Shown here in pieces: positions 1 through 9,043 of a stretch of 21,492 bases of DNA. The notes under the pieces are model-generated. The model was not told the origin of the DNA. It worked only from the letters and a program-made list of their open reading frames with translations, and searched no databases. Both the position numbers and the translations under genes were made by a program. Where the stretch lies: positions 1 to 21,492 of the forward strand of contig JBNGIS010028607.1 in NCBI GenBank assembly GCA_049999725.1. Direction: 5' to 3'. How positions within the stretch are numbered: the first letter of the stretch is position 1; every line of letters starts with the position of its first letter. Source of the DNA: Haplomitrium mnioides (lineage: Eukaryota > Marchantiophyta > Haplomitriopsida > Calobryales).

Positions 1-1201
1 AAACTATTTTGAAATATGTTTGGTTGCACAAACTCTATGCGGGCATAGACACAATGCTCTTTGAAACTTTTTTTTTGGAAAAAAAATTATAAAACATGAG
101 GAAAATGCCCAAACGGACTAAAAGTCAAGGGAATGAGTTTGCAATTGTAGACATAGAAACCAATAAAATGAAACATAGCATGGATATATGAGCTCTACTT
201 TCAAGTTCAAGCAAGAAAGAAGCCTTCATTTAAAGTTGAAAATCCATGCACGTATAAGTTAAAGTGGGGGTAAAAAAAAGCTTTCAGCATTTTAAAATAT
301 TGTATAATTGAGAGAAATATATACACAAAGGAGTTATATTCAAAATCAAAAAGGCAATGGCTAAAGAGATTGAATTAAGAGTGTATACAAGAAACATCTC
401 CAAGTTTTTGACTAGATTCTACCAAACAAAGGTTTCAAGTTCTACAAAAGAGTCTTTGACTAGTGTAGAATCTAAGTTCTAAGTGGTAGTCTTTGTATGT
501 AGAAGCTTGAGGGTTGTATATGAGAAGTAGAACGTGTGGAAGGCTTCAACTTCCACCCCAAAGTCTATGCGCGCATAGGAATCTGAGCTCACCATATGAA
601 CACTCCACAACAAAGAGAACCTAGGTTTTAGGTTCCGTAGGAGAGTTTTTGCATGTATAATATTTCAACATGCGAATCAAAGTCTATATGCTCATAGGGT
701 TCAGACTTCTACAATCGAGGATATAAGCGCTAAAGGTTCCATTTTTTGCAACAAACTCTACGCATGCTAAAGATTTTGTTTTCTGATTCAGAATCTAAAA
801 GTAAAACGAGTATAAAGCTCTATATCTGAGTCAAAACACGTCAAAGGATTTCAATTTTACATCAAAGTCCTTACAAACCAAAATCAAGTAGTCAATTTAG
901 GCAGGTGCTTTTGCAATACAATAACCTTAAACTCTTCTAGCAAGCACTAAAGTAGGAAACAACATACTTACATTTTGGATAAGAAAATCTTCTACAAACC
1001 AAATGAAAATTTTAACTCAAGATTTAAGTTTCATTTGGAGAGAATAACATTCAACTTAGAATGATTTACATTAAAAAATTCAAGGTGCCAAATAAATTCA
1101 ACAAATTATTTCATAACATTCTCATGTACTTTATAAAATAACAATATTAAATTACAATATAATTGAAGGTGCACAATGTACAATAAAATTCTTAAATTAC
1201 T
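1..1201. other. Non-coding left flank with palindromic motif copies
   Basis: I see no credible reading frame here. The stretch is AT-rich. It carries four copies of the short palindromic motif that marks the left half of the window, at about 33-50, 563-580, 681-700 and 755-770; the copy at 563-580 contains the perfect palindrome CTATGCGCGCATAG. Because those motifs continue into the transposon-like genes to the right, this stretch probably still belongs to the same element, whose left end would then lie outside the window. I found no terminal inverted repeat by eye. Confidence 0.6.
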
Positions 1202-2977
1202 TTAGTCACTCATCTCAACTTCTTCGGATTCAGCTTCAAGAGATTCATCAAGTTTTACTTGATTTGTCTCATTGTTAATGACAATGATTGAATCTCTTTC
1301 AAACATATCAAGATTGATTGTTTTTTTGTCTTTCTTACTCAAATAGATTTGATTTAGTGGTAACTAAAGTGGTTTTTCTCAATTAGTTTTTTGTGTAAGA
1401 AGAAAATCAAAAGACAAAATCATTACTTGTGTCACATCAATTACATGAATATGTAGCTTGGATTTGTGTTTCTCTTTTTTTGCTACTATTTTTTCTTGGA
1501 AGTATTGTCTAGAAAATGCATCCTCAGCCTTACAATCAAACCATTGAACACAAACTTGTTTTGGGTTTGAGGGTTCTTCTTCATCAAATGAAAAAAACTT
1601 GAGAACTTTGGCAACCTAAAACAGTCTGCTCTTTGGATATAGAGATGCAACAACACAAATAAACATTCTAGCTTTCACCTCATATAGATTGCCAACTTTG
1701 TACCCGTATCGAGTGTTGTGCAAAAAAGCCCCTTCTTGTGGCCTAGGTGCTCCATCATAGATTGCTTGACATGTAGAAAGTATTTGTTGTACTAGAGTGT
1801 CTTCTTGTGTCTGCTGAACATCAAGCTGAAAACCTAGACAAACATTTTGAGAATCATTACAAGTGTTTGTCGGTTGTAAAGGTGGAAAGGTGAATTCTGC
1901 TTCGAGTCCTTGTCTTTTTTTTTCAAAAATGTAGGCCGCAATCTCATTTTGAGCAAGAAAAAAGGTAATTCTACCATTGAATATTAGAATATATAGAGAA
2001 CTTGTAGCAGTTCTCACTTATGTTGTCTCTTATTGCAAAGACCACTTTCTCAGCATCAACTTCTCTTTCTTTCTTTTTGAGATCATTTGATTTCAGAATA
2101 TGCCTTGAGAGGAATCAACATTGAACTCAAAATTTCTTTTTCCACTTTAGGTATGCACTTGAGTTGAAAAATACCATCGAGAGGCAACCATAATTCATCT
2201 ATTGAAAATTGTTTGCTATAAATCTTTGACTTAGAATTATTCAACTGAAACTTGAATTGTTGATTAAAGGTAATATTATGTATTTTTTGAACCAGAGAGG
2301 GATGTTGGTGCAAAAACATTTTGAAATCCCAAACTTCCAACAAAAGAACTACCCAAGGTTTAGGATTATATGATAATTGTAGCTCATCGCTAAGACTTGT
2401 AATCGGAAAGCTTTGACACGTTTCAAATGTTTTGAGAATTGGCTGAACATTTGATCGATTTGATCATAAGTATGGCCAACCATGAGAAATCCCACCTTGA
2501 TTTTTCGGAAAACATTCTTGGAAATAAGGAGACTAAGATATCAAAATAAGATAGAATTCTTATTCTCTCATGTCGTGTTGTCCAATGAAGATACAAAGTT
2601 GAAAGCAACTGCTCTTCAAAGTCACATAATATTTTGTTCAACACAGTGGATGTCAAATTAGAATCGCTTCTCAATTTTCCATAGGTTAAAAAAACCCTTG
2701 AAGAAGAAAGAGCATGATTGAATATTAAGGCACCAACAACATGCACACCGACCAAACAATCTTTATCAATGTTTTTTGGTGGCAAAGACCAGTGTGGAAT
2801 AACAATTTTCTTCTGATCTATTCTATCAATGACAATTATCAAGTAATTTTGAGCATCGACATAATATTTTCTTTGATGGTTTGCAAGTTTTGTTCTTTCT
2901 TTCATTTGTTGGTCATAATGAAGAAACAATTGGTGATTATATTTGACAACATCATCACAAAGCATGAAAGATGTTAA
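1202..2977 (-). pseudogene. Transposase-like pseudogene (DUF7869-type, RNase H-fold-like), C-terminal two thirds
   Basis: This is a broken member of a large, poorly characterised eukaryotic family that I recall as DUF7869; I infer it to be a DDE-type transposase. Reading leftward, 2965-2423 carries DRIDQKK (residues 47-53 of that frame), then SDSNLTSTVL (about 101-110), then a degraded D-N-x-x-R-E-N segment in which the D-N is lost (LHWTTRHERI, about 126-135). Near 2520 the frame shifts and the family hallmark GFLMVGHTYDQIDQMFS follows. A second shift near 2405 leads to the PWVVLLLEVWDFK segment and DELWLPLDGIFQLK (frame ending 2083). The piece from 2017 runs in one frame to a TAA at 1202, past internal stops including a TAG near 1616 where the family has a tryptophan (F-W-V-A-K). 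That C-terminal part resembles the SH3/chromo-like tail of the family. It cannot make a full protein. Family membership is fairly sure; the transposase role is inference. Confidence 0.8.
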
Positions 2978-3758
2978 ACTAGTTTAGTAAAACATATGTT
3001 AATGTTTCAAATTTCAAAAGATAACCTGAGGTGATAAAAATATTCAATTCATCTTAAAAAAATGTTTGGATCGGTAGAAGTAAAAATCCATAAAAAGATT
3101 AAAAACAAACTTTAGGTAATTTAAATAAATGAGAATTTGAATAACATTCACAATAAGAGCTTTGTTTGACTTGAAATAAATAAAAGTTTTGAAAGGAGAA
3201 AAACACGATTTGCTAACAAAAATAGATCCTATGTGTATATAGGATTAGTGGAGACAACAACTGCTCGTATGTGCCCATATAACCAAAAGCAACAACAACA
3301 ATATCTTGGCTTGCTTTGACTGTTGTTACGATTGGTTTTGAAAGAAACAAGAACAAAACCTATACGTGCATAGGATTGAAAACAATATAAATGATTTTTA
3401 ATATTGATTATCTAGCAAGGGGCTTTGAATTGAATGTAATAGTAGCAAAATTGGGTGCAAGCCTATGATCACAACCAAAAATCAATTTTTTTTTCTCATA
3501 TTTGACTCTTGACATGGTTTGGATTCAAACTAAAAGCAAGAGACTCTATGCAAGTAGAGAGTCTATTTTGACAACTCAAGTTGCAAAGGTTTATTTGACT
3601 CAAACCTCGTTTGTGAAACAATTTAACAAAACCAATATCTTGTTGCACTAAGTTGAGAAAGCATAACATCTCTAGAACTAAGCTTTGAGTCTCTTAAAAA
3701 GAGCATTATAATAAGTGTAGGCTTCAATAGAGAAGAAATTTGTTACTTTTGCCAGACT
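2978..3758. other. Non-coding stretch, probable intron of the leftward pseudogene
   Basis: No open frame of note. It lies between two coding-like blocks on the minus strand and contains copies of the palindromic motif at about 3227-3245, 3266-3280, 3359-3376 and 3542-3563. Just right of the block that starts at 2965, the minus strand reads TTTTACTAAACTAG, which could be a branch point followed by an acceptor AG. I read this as a decayed intron, but intergenic DNA between two genes is equally possible. Confidence 0.45.
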
Positions 3759-4994
3759 TCAAGACGGATTTTTCTCGCAATGATTTTCTTTCTTCGTAGG
3801 TTTCACAAATAACAAATCTATTAGGTTTTGGAATTTTAACATTTGGAAAACGAGTTCTCCAATGTTTTGTAGAACCCAAAAATTAAGAATGCAACCATGA
3901 TCTTTCTCATTCAAATAAGTTGTGCAGTAGTCATAAACTTCCCAGTTTGTAAGATTATTGGGCAAGTTGTAAACTTCATGAATGAGCATTCTCTCACAAT
4001 GTCTTTGAAAAAAAATGTCCATCCATTTACGCATGAATACTCCTTTAGCAAATAGTTCTCTATTTCTAAAAATGCCTTAAGGATTTGCGTTTTTGAGATT
4101 TTGAATCCTTTGGACTGTATCATTACCTAGTGATGATATTAATTTGAAAGCTCATATACAAACAACGATACTACTAAGCAGAGTGAACAGATTGTCAACA
4201 TCAAAGTCTTTTCTTGGTATTCCTCACTGCAATATAATATCTCGATTCTTCATGCTTTGTAAAATATACGTTTCTCTCACACTTTTCAAAAAATCTATTT
4301 TGCACAACGACAAGCAATTGTTTCAACACCATCAAATTCTCCTTAATTTCAAAATTGATATCGGATCGAGTTTTTTCTTCATAAAGCTCTTGTCACGATA
4401 GACTTTTGGCAAAGAATTTTCATATAAAGTATTTACCTATTTGGGTTTTGTCCCAGACAAAGAACTCTTATGTACTGCCGATCGATTTGGTCTGTAGGCA
4501 AATCTAGCCATCGAAGATAACTCATCATCTTGGAGATCTTGAGCATCATCGATAACACTGTTGTTTCTTCAACATAAGTTTTAGATCGATGTAGACCACA
4601 TTGAAGATTGGGAGAATTTGACCATGCCAATACAAAATCTTTATCAATATCTTGAGCATTAGGAAATGTTTTTTTGTGAAATAATCGATGCCATTGGCGA
4701 TAGCTACAACGAAATATTGGTTGATTGAGACTCTTTGCTAGAATCATTTCTTAAATTTTCATTCGAAGAATTCTCCAAATGAATTTGATTTCTAAAAGAT
4801 CTCCCAATCTTGTTCAAAGGTCCAACTTGATTAGACATCTTTTGTTTTTTGAGTGGTACCATCGATGACAACGAATCATCTCCAAAATTGAAACAATCTA
4901 TAGATTTTATGCCTTTTGTGTCTTGAACAAACAGATTTGGATCTTGAACATCATGGTTTATATTTGATGAGGATGAAGAAAGGTTCACAACCAT
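3759..4994 (-). pseudogene. Degenerate coding region, possibly N-terminal exons of the transposase-like gene
   Basis: Several minus-strand frames succeed each other with shifts. Block 4994-4704 begins at an ATG with a serine-rich low-complexity leader (NLSSSSSN) and a basic patch (PLKKQKM). The next block (4747-4433) contains FRCSYRQWHRLFHKK, possibly what remains of a Cys/His N-terminal domain. Near its end a second frame (DDAQDLQDDELSS) also looks coding, so the frame is disputed. A possible splice donor AATAG/GTAAAT lies at about 4437. A third block around 4400-4190 reads FEKCERNVYFTKHEESRYY. A fourth (4123-3759) has FKISKTQILKAFLEIENYLL, then, after a shift, LIDLLFVKPTKK. I recognise none of these as a named domain. 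Strand and position suggest 5' exons of the gene ending at 1202, but a separate gene is not excluded. No function is proposed. Confidence 0.45.
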
Positions 4995-5935
4995 TTGGAA
5001 ATTCTTACTTGAACGTCTTTATGTTGATATGCTAGAGTAGTCAAAAGAGAGATTAAACTTTGACCGCTTCACCGACAAGAAATATCCAATGCGTGTAAAA
5101 GGTTGAGTCTTGGATCCTATGCAAGGATTGGGTTCCCTCTTTGATCCTTTGTGCGCAAGTTGTTCATTCCTTGTTCATATGCATGCATTGGGTTTACTCC
5201 TTAACCCTATGCACGCATAGGGTTCAATCCTCGATCCAATGCACAAGTAGGGTCACTTGTTCGATCTTCCTTTGTCGACGTATTTGATTCAACAATTGCC
5301 ATCTTTTTCCCCAAAATACTTGCCATCACACTTGAAGCTTTAGGTATTCCAATGCCTACCTCCTCACAATAACGGTTTGAAACTATCTCTAGCTGTCGGC
5401 CAAAAGTAACACTTTTCTACGAACATGAATCTTGAAATTTTAACCTCTTCTTTCTTTTGAAAACTCCAACCATTGAAAAATAATAATGAAAAAGAAGAAA
5501 TTTGAGCAAATTATTTTAGCAAATATTCTTAACTCTTGCTGGTATACCCAAAAGATGTGCTTTTGAAGAAAATTTTACAAAACGACAAAATTGTGAAATT
5601 TTTGTGAAGGAAATGAAAAAAATAAATAAATAAGATAAAAACAAGCAATGCTTTATATACTATATTTTTCTTTTACACCATTCGAACTTACGTGTCAAGA
5701 GCTCTGTGAATCATTTTTTGTGAGAAAACACGTTTTTTGAAATTCGAATACAAAAAAAAAACGACAATGGAAAGTTTCTTTCCATTGTTGCAAGTTCACT
5801 TTCCGGTTTCCATTTTCTTGTTGTTGTAATTTTGGCATTTTCCTTCATTTAGCCATTTTCTACCCTTCATTCTATGTGAACTTTTTTTTGTAAAATTTTT
5901 TCCCTCTTTTTTTACTATTTTATACTTTGAAGAAA
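4995..5935. promoter_or_regulatory. Divergent intergenic region between the two pseudogenes
   Basis: The leftward gene appears to start at the ATG ending at 4994 and the rightward gene at the ATG at 5936, so this 0.9-kb gap should hold both promoters. A TATA-like run TTTATATACTATATTT lies at about 5650-5665 and could serve the rightward gene. The left part holds the 30-bp repeat array listed separately. Near 5760-5795 the sequence GGAAAG-TTTC-TTTCC forms a small inverted repeat. No factor-binding site can be named. Confidence 0.35.
5108..5265. repeat. 30-bp tandem array built on the palindromic motif
   Basis: Five degenerate units about 30-31 bp long follow one another. Each has a T-x-G-A-T-C-C-like lead, a core like CTATGCACGCATAGGG, and a T-C-C end. 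The core of the fourth unit, CCCTATGCACGCATAGGG, is nearly a perfect palindrome (about 5205-5222). A related half-unit precedes the array near 5086. The array sits between the two divergent genes. It has no spacer/repeat alternation of CRISPR type. Confidence 0.75.
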
Positions 5936-6340
5936 ATGGCATCATAGACCAATGCTCCCAAACCAACTCAACCAAAGCCTTATCAGTATTCGGATGTTTT
6001 GAAGGTTCTTGAGCCACAAAAACTAGCCTACAAAGGGCTAGTTTGTTGTGGAACAATAAAGGACATTAACTATCACCTTTACCTTTTTCACGGAGAAGGT
6101 GAAAAATTTGACATGGGTAGTTTGGTTCAAATAACAATGATTGAAGAGGGGCACAAAGCCTACATAGGGCTGCTTGTGCAGTCAAAATCGACGATTACAC
6201 TCTTCAATGCTTGATCAAAGAAATTCTACTTCAACGAGATGAAGCCGAGAGACATCTTCACCAAAGATCTGCAAGCCGCTTTCAACAATGGCAAGATGAG
6301 ACTAAGAAGATTTTATTTTCTTTCATTATATCTTTTTTCT
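5936..6340 (+). other. First exon block of the methyltransferase pseudogene
   Basis: The frame from ATG 5936 carries a TAG at codon 4, then reads through a lysine- and proline-bearing leader (KPTQPKPYQYSDVLKVLEP) into about 70 residues that include YHLYLFHGEGEKFDMGSLV. After a TGA at 6212-6214 the same frame stays open (KKFYFNEMKPRDIFTKDL) to about 6340. The conserved look on both sides of the stop suggests it is a mutation rather than the true end. No domain is recognised. The 5' splice site expected near 6300-6340 is not clear, and no GT donor stands out. Confidence 0.45.
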
Positions 6341-6345
6341 TCCTA

Positions 6346-6560
6346 AAGAGTCCATGCTTGCATGGATCCCGAGTCTATGCACGCTAGGATTAAGGAGTAT
6401 ATGCGCTCATGGAGTCGACTCCTGAGTCCATGTGTGCATGGACTCAAGAGCCGACTCCATGAGCACATAGACTCCTTATCCTAGCGCGCATGTACTCAGG
6501 AGTTATTGCGTGCCTAGACTCGAGAGTCCTTTCCCGTATGGAGTCCATTGCATCTTTGGG
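6346..6560. repeat. Palindromic-motif array inside a probable intron
   Basis: At least seven motif copies in about 215 bp, for example GTCCATGCTTGCATGGATCC at 6351, GAGTCTATGCACGCTAGG at 6371 and GTCCATGTGTGCATGGAC at 6426. Copies alternate in orientation and are joined by GAGTC/GACTC words, so the block folds back on itself (see the separate palindrome entry). It lies between the first coding block and the acceptor near 6651. Confidence 0.75.
6371..6497. repeat. 127-bp near-perfect palindrome
   Basis: The left arm starts GAGTCTATGCACGCTAGGAT at 6371 and the right arm ends ATCCTAGCGCGCATGTACTC at 6497. The arms pair with few mismatches about a centre near 6434 (CCATGTGTGCATGG). A transcript in either direction would form one long hairpin with almost no loop. 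It is made of motif copies in opposite orientations. Confidence 0.8.
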
Positions 6561-7239
6561 CCTAGAGTAGAGGTTGAAACACTAGGAGTTGTTTTTTTTA
6601 ACTTTTGAAATTTTTTTTATTAAGTTATCAACCATTTCTTTTGTGTTTTCAGTTTTCTCAATATATGTCAAACTTCATTAATACTCATCTGGACGCAAAG
6701 CGGGTAGATCATCAAGTTTGCCATCAATATAAAACTTTTGAAAGTGAAGCAAGGCGTATGCATTCAACAACTTGTGCCACATCCAAGCATAACGACTCTA
6801 ACAACGGCAGCAACAAGTGGACCATCTACTACCAAGAAAAAAAAGAAGGTAGAGCCAACCGAGGCTCTAAAAATGAAGAAACAAACTCTTCTAAGCCTTT
6901 GCCCCCACCCCATATTGAGGAGGAGCCAGTCCGGTCCCCTACTCCAATCAATTCATCTTTGGCGCCTCCTTCATCTTCCACTTCTAGTAACGTAGAGGAA
7001 GAAGTAGAGCTAGAGACGGTGCAGGCTCCAACATCAAGAGCAAAAAGACAATTGCATAAGGGGTTGAGGATGTTTCAGGAAAGAGAGCAGGTTGATCCTC
7101 AGATAGTGTCTAAGGAGGATAAAAACAAGATTATGAAGTGGAGTCTGCAATCCAGCGGTGTAGAGTATGAGAAGAAACTATCACGATTCAGTTGGAAAAC
7201 TTAAACTTTCAAAAACCTGGAATGGATAACTAGAGGCCA

Positions 7240-7644
7240 TTCTATATTAGAAGGTTAAATGAAAATTTTGTAGACCTTCTAGCGTAGAGAATGCTCACAA
7301 ACAAGTATGTGTACAGTTTTTTCATTGTGATTGTGGACTTGAAGTGTGGGTTAAAGGATAAGTCAAAGTTTGACTTCAAGAACCCTAACAAGTACAAATA
7401 TGAGATTGTACGAGGCAATCATTGTGATGTTGCAATGCAGTTTTTAATTTTCAAATATGGAGCAAAAAATCCCATGCTTTCACTTTGCAAATTTAATGTG
7501 TATGTAGGGCTTACACCAGCAAAAGCCCGTATCTTTACAATTGATGACAATTATGACCAACGCTATAGGTTGGAAATGACATCTACTCAAAAGGTCAAGT
7601 ATTGGCATCAGAGATACATGGAGAGTGAGATGGTGTCATCCTAG
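7240..7644 (+). other. ParB/sulfiredoxin-like domain of the fusion pseudogene
   Basis: The plus frame from about 7240 (PFYIRRLNENFVDLLA) crosses one TAG at 7285-7287 and continues to 7644. It shows the order expected of a ParB/Srx-fold domain: a helix before the first strand, a hydrophobic strand (FFIVIVDL, residues 10-17 counted from the ATG at 7291), then YEIVRGNH (37-44) with the G-N-H that corresponds to the family's G-x-H/G-x-R signature, a helix, and a strand-plus-turn VYVGLTPAKAR (70-80). A helical tail with YRLEMTSTQKVKYWHQR follows (92-108). In bacteria and phages this domain is found fused ahead of N4/N6 methyltransferases, which is the order here. The call rests on motif recognition only. 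Confidence 0.6.
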
Positions 7645-8160
7645 AAATTAAAAAGAGAATTGGTGCTAGAGACTTTGGAGAGTAAGCCAAAGTCCACTCT
7701 TGAGAAGACTGCTACATCTCAAGACAATTGATTCCAGCTCACGTTCTGAAGTGGAGAGCTATGGGAGTTACAGTAGACCATATTTACAATGTGGTGAAAA
7801 ACAATCAAGTGAAGGGCCAGAAGCCAAAGGCCAAAGGATCTTTGAGAATGGAAGATATGAAGTGGATATTGTGGAGGTCTCTTTAGGGTCTTCCTAACAA
7901 AATTAAAATATTAGTTTTGAAACAAGTGGAAGTTGGAGAGCTTTCAATTGAAGAAATGTCTTGCAAACTTGAGAGACATAAATTTTTGGCACTAATGGTG
8001 AATTGTTTTTGCTTGGAGGTCTACTGGAACTCTTGGGAGGAGGAAAGGATGGAGTATACCATCCACACAAAGGAGTCGAAGGTGCCTTCTTTTTACTCAA
8101 GCTTTGACAAATTGTTGGAAAGTTCTTTTTCCCCTTCTTCAATTTTGTTTCAAAAAATTT

Positions 8161-8437
8161 GTTGAATTTTTTTAAAGTTGATCAAGTCCATGATCACGTG
8201 AGTTCTGAAGTCCATGTGCGTATGGGCTTGAGAGTCCATACACGCTTGGACTCTCAAGTCCATGCTTGTCTAGACTTGAGAGTCCATGCTCGCATAGACT
8301 TTCACGTCCATGTGCATATAAATTGTTGTTCTTTTTTAAAGTCAAGTTGTTTGTCTTTTTTTTCTTCTCTTATATTTTCCTCTGTGTTGTGTACATAGAG
8401 ACAAAATGTTTAAATAACAGTTTGTCAAAAAATTGAC
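8161..8437. other. Probable intron carrying the 24-bp repeat array
   Basis: Coding character is lost after about 8000-8160 and resumes near 8438. The right part ends TTTAAATAACAG (8410-8420), a possible acceptor. A plus frame stays open across the repeats only because the 24-bp unit is a multiple of three; its product would be an eight-residue repeat of the VHARLDSQ type, and I do not count it as a gene. Confidence 0.5.
8186..8326. repeat. 24-bp tandem array, about six units
   Basis: Units begin with GTCCATG or GTCCATA at 8186, 8210, 8234, 8258, 8282 and 8306, exactly 24 bp apart. Each has a core such as GTCCATGCTCGCATAGACT; the spacer alternates between CTTGAGA-like and CTCTCAA-like, so neighbouring units partly pair. 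The last unit fades into AT-rich DNA. The array belongs to the same motif family as the copies at 33 and 563 and the arrays at 5108 and 6346. Confidence 0.85.
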
Positions 8438-8953
8438 AGCCACTGCGAAAGGGCGAAAGAGATATGGGGTCAAAGAAGCCCCTAAAGATCAAGACCTAGC
8501 TCCCACTCTTGTATCATACCCTCTTGCTTTTCTGCTCTATTGTCAGAAAGCCAAAGAGTGGAAGGAAAGGCAAGAAAATGACGTTGCTATCCCTCCAATT
8601 GAATGAGAGCTTCAAGAGCAAGACAAAGACTTAATGTCATATGTTGATGGACTCAACGTGGCGTTTTATCAAGTCCACAATAAGTTAAATGCTTGACAAT
8701 TGAAATGCTTGGTGAAACCTAGATGTTTCACTTTAGCAGTTGATGATATTCCTTACGGGTATAGCCTTAAAAAATGCAAGCATGACGATTCCGAGCCCTT
8801 CACGAAGGATAACATTTTTGATATGGTTTCTTCTTTTGCATCCATTACAATTTCTCATTTTTGGTCTTTTGTTATAATTCATTATTCTCAACAACTCGGC
8901 ATTGTGGAGTATGCTCTTTTGGAGGTTTGTTGTGCCATAAACCACGACATCTA
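8438..8953 (+). other. Methyltransferase catalytic half (motif IV, D-I-P-Y)
   Basis: One plus frame from about 8432 (LTATAKGRKRYGVKEAPKD) to 8953 is broken only by TGA at 8604-8606 and TGA at 8694-8696. After a helical region (YPLAFLLYCQKAKEWKE) comes FTLAVDDIPYGYSLKKC. The D-I-P-Y at 8745-8756 matches the D/N/S-P-P-Y/W catalytic motif IV of N4/N6 DNA methyltransferases, with Ile in the second place, followed by DDSEPFTKDNIFDMV and the strand HFWSFVIIHY expected for the next motifs. It ends at a canonical donor, GTAAGT at 8954-8959. Motif IV precedes the SAM motif, the order of beta-type enzymes. Confidence 0.75.
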
Positions 8954-9043
8954 GTAAGTTTTGTTTTGATTTTTTTCATATATTAGTTTACCTTTTTAAT
9001 TTTTCCTTCACTTTCTTTCCAATGTTTGATTTGTTTTTTTTAT
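8954..9043 (+). other. Short intron of the methyltransferase pseudogene
   Basis: The exon ends ATCTA and is followed by a consensus plant donor GTAAGT (8954-8959). The 90 bases that follow are T-rich, as plant introns are, and coding sequence resumes at about 9044. The acceptor is not clean: the tract TTGTTTTTTTTATGATTATTG lacks an AG at the expected place, so the site has probably mutated. Confidence 0.6.

Noticed and set aside
2741-2977. Plus-strand open frame of 78 codons
   Set aside because: It lies opposite the conserved transposase-like frame and has no motif of its own.
5760-5795. Small inverted repeat GGAAAG...CTTTCC as a possible terminator or operator
   Set aside because: It is short and A/T-flanked, such repeats are common by chance here, and rho-independent terminators do not apply to a plant nucleus.
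7903-8142. Minus-strand frame with a proline/serine-rich product
   Set aside because: It lies opposite the middle part of the methyltransferase pseudogene and is of low complexity.
8186-8326. Regular repeats resembling a CRISPR array
   Set aside because: The period is 24 bp with no room for unique spacers, the units are degenerate palindromes, and the genome is eukaryotic.
8159-8398. Open plus frame encoding an eight-residue repeat protein
   Set aside because: It is open only because the 24-bp DNA repeat is a multiple of three. The same DNA motif occurs in other frames and orientations elsewhere, and the stretch lies in a probable intron.
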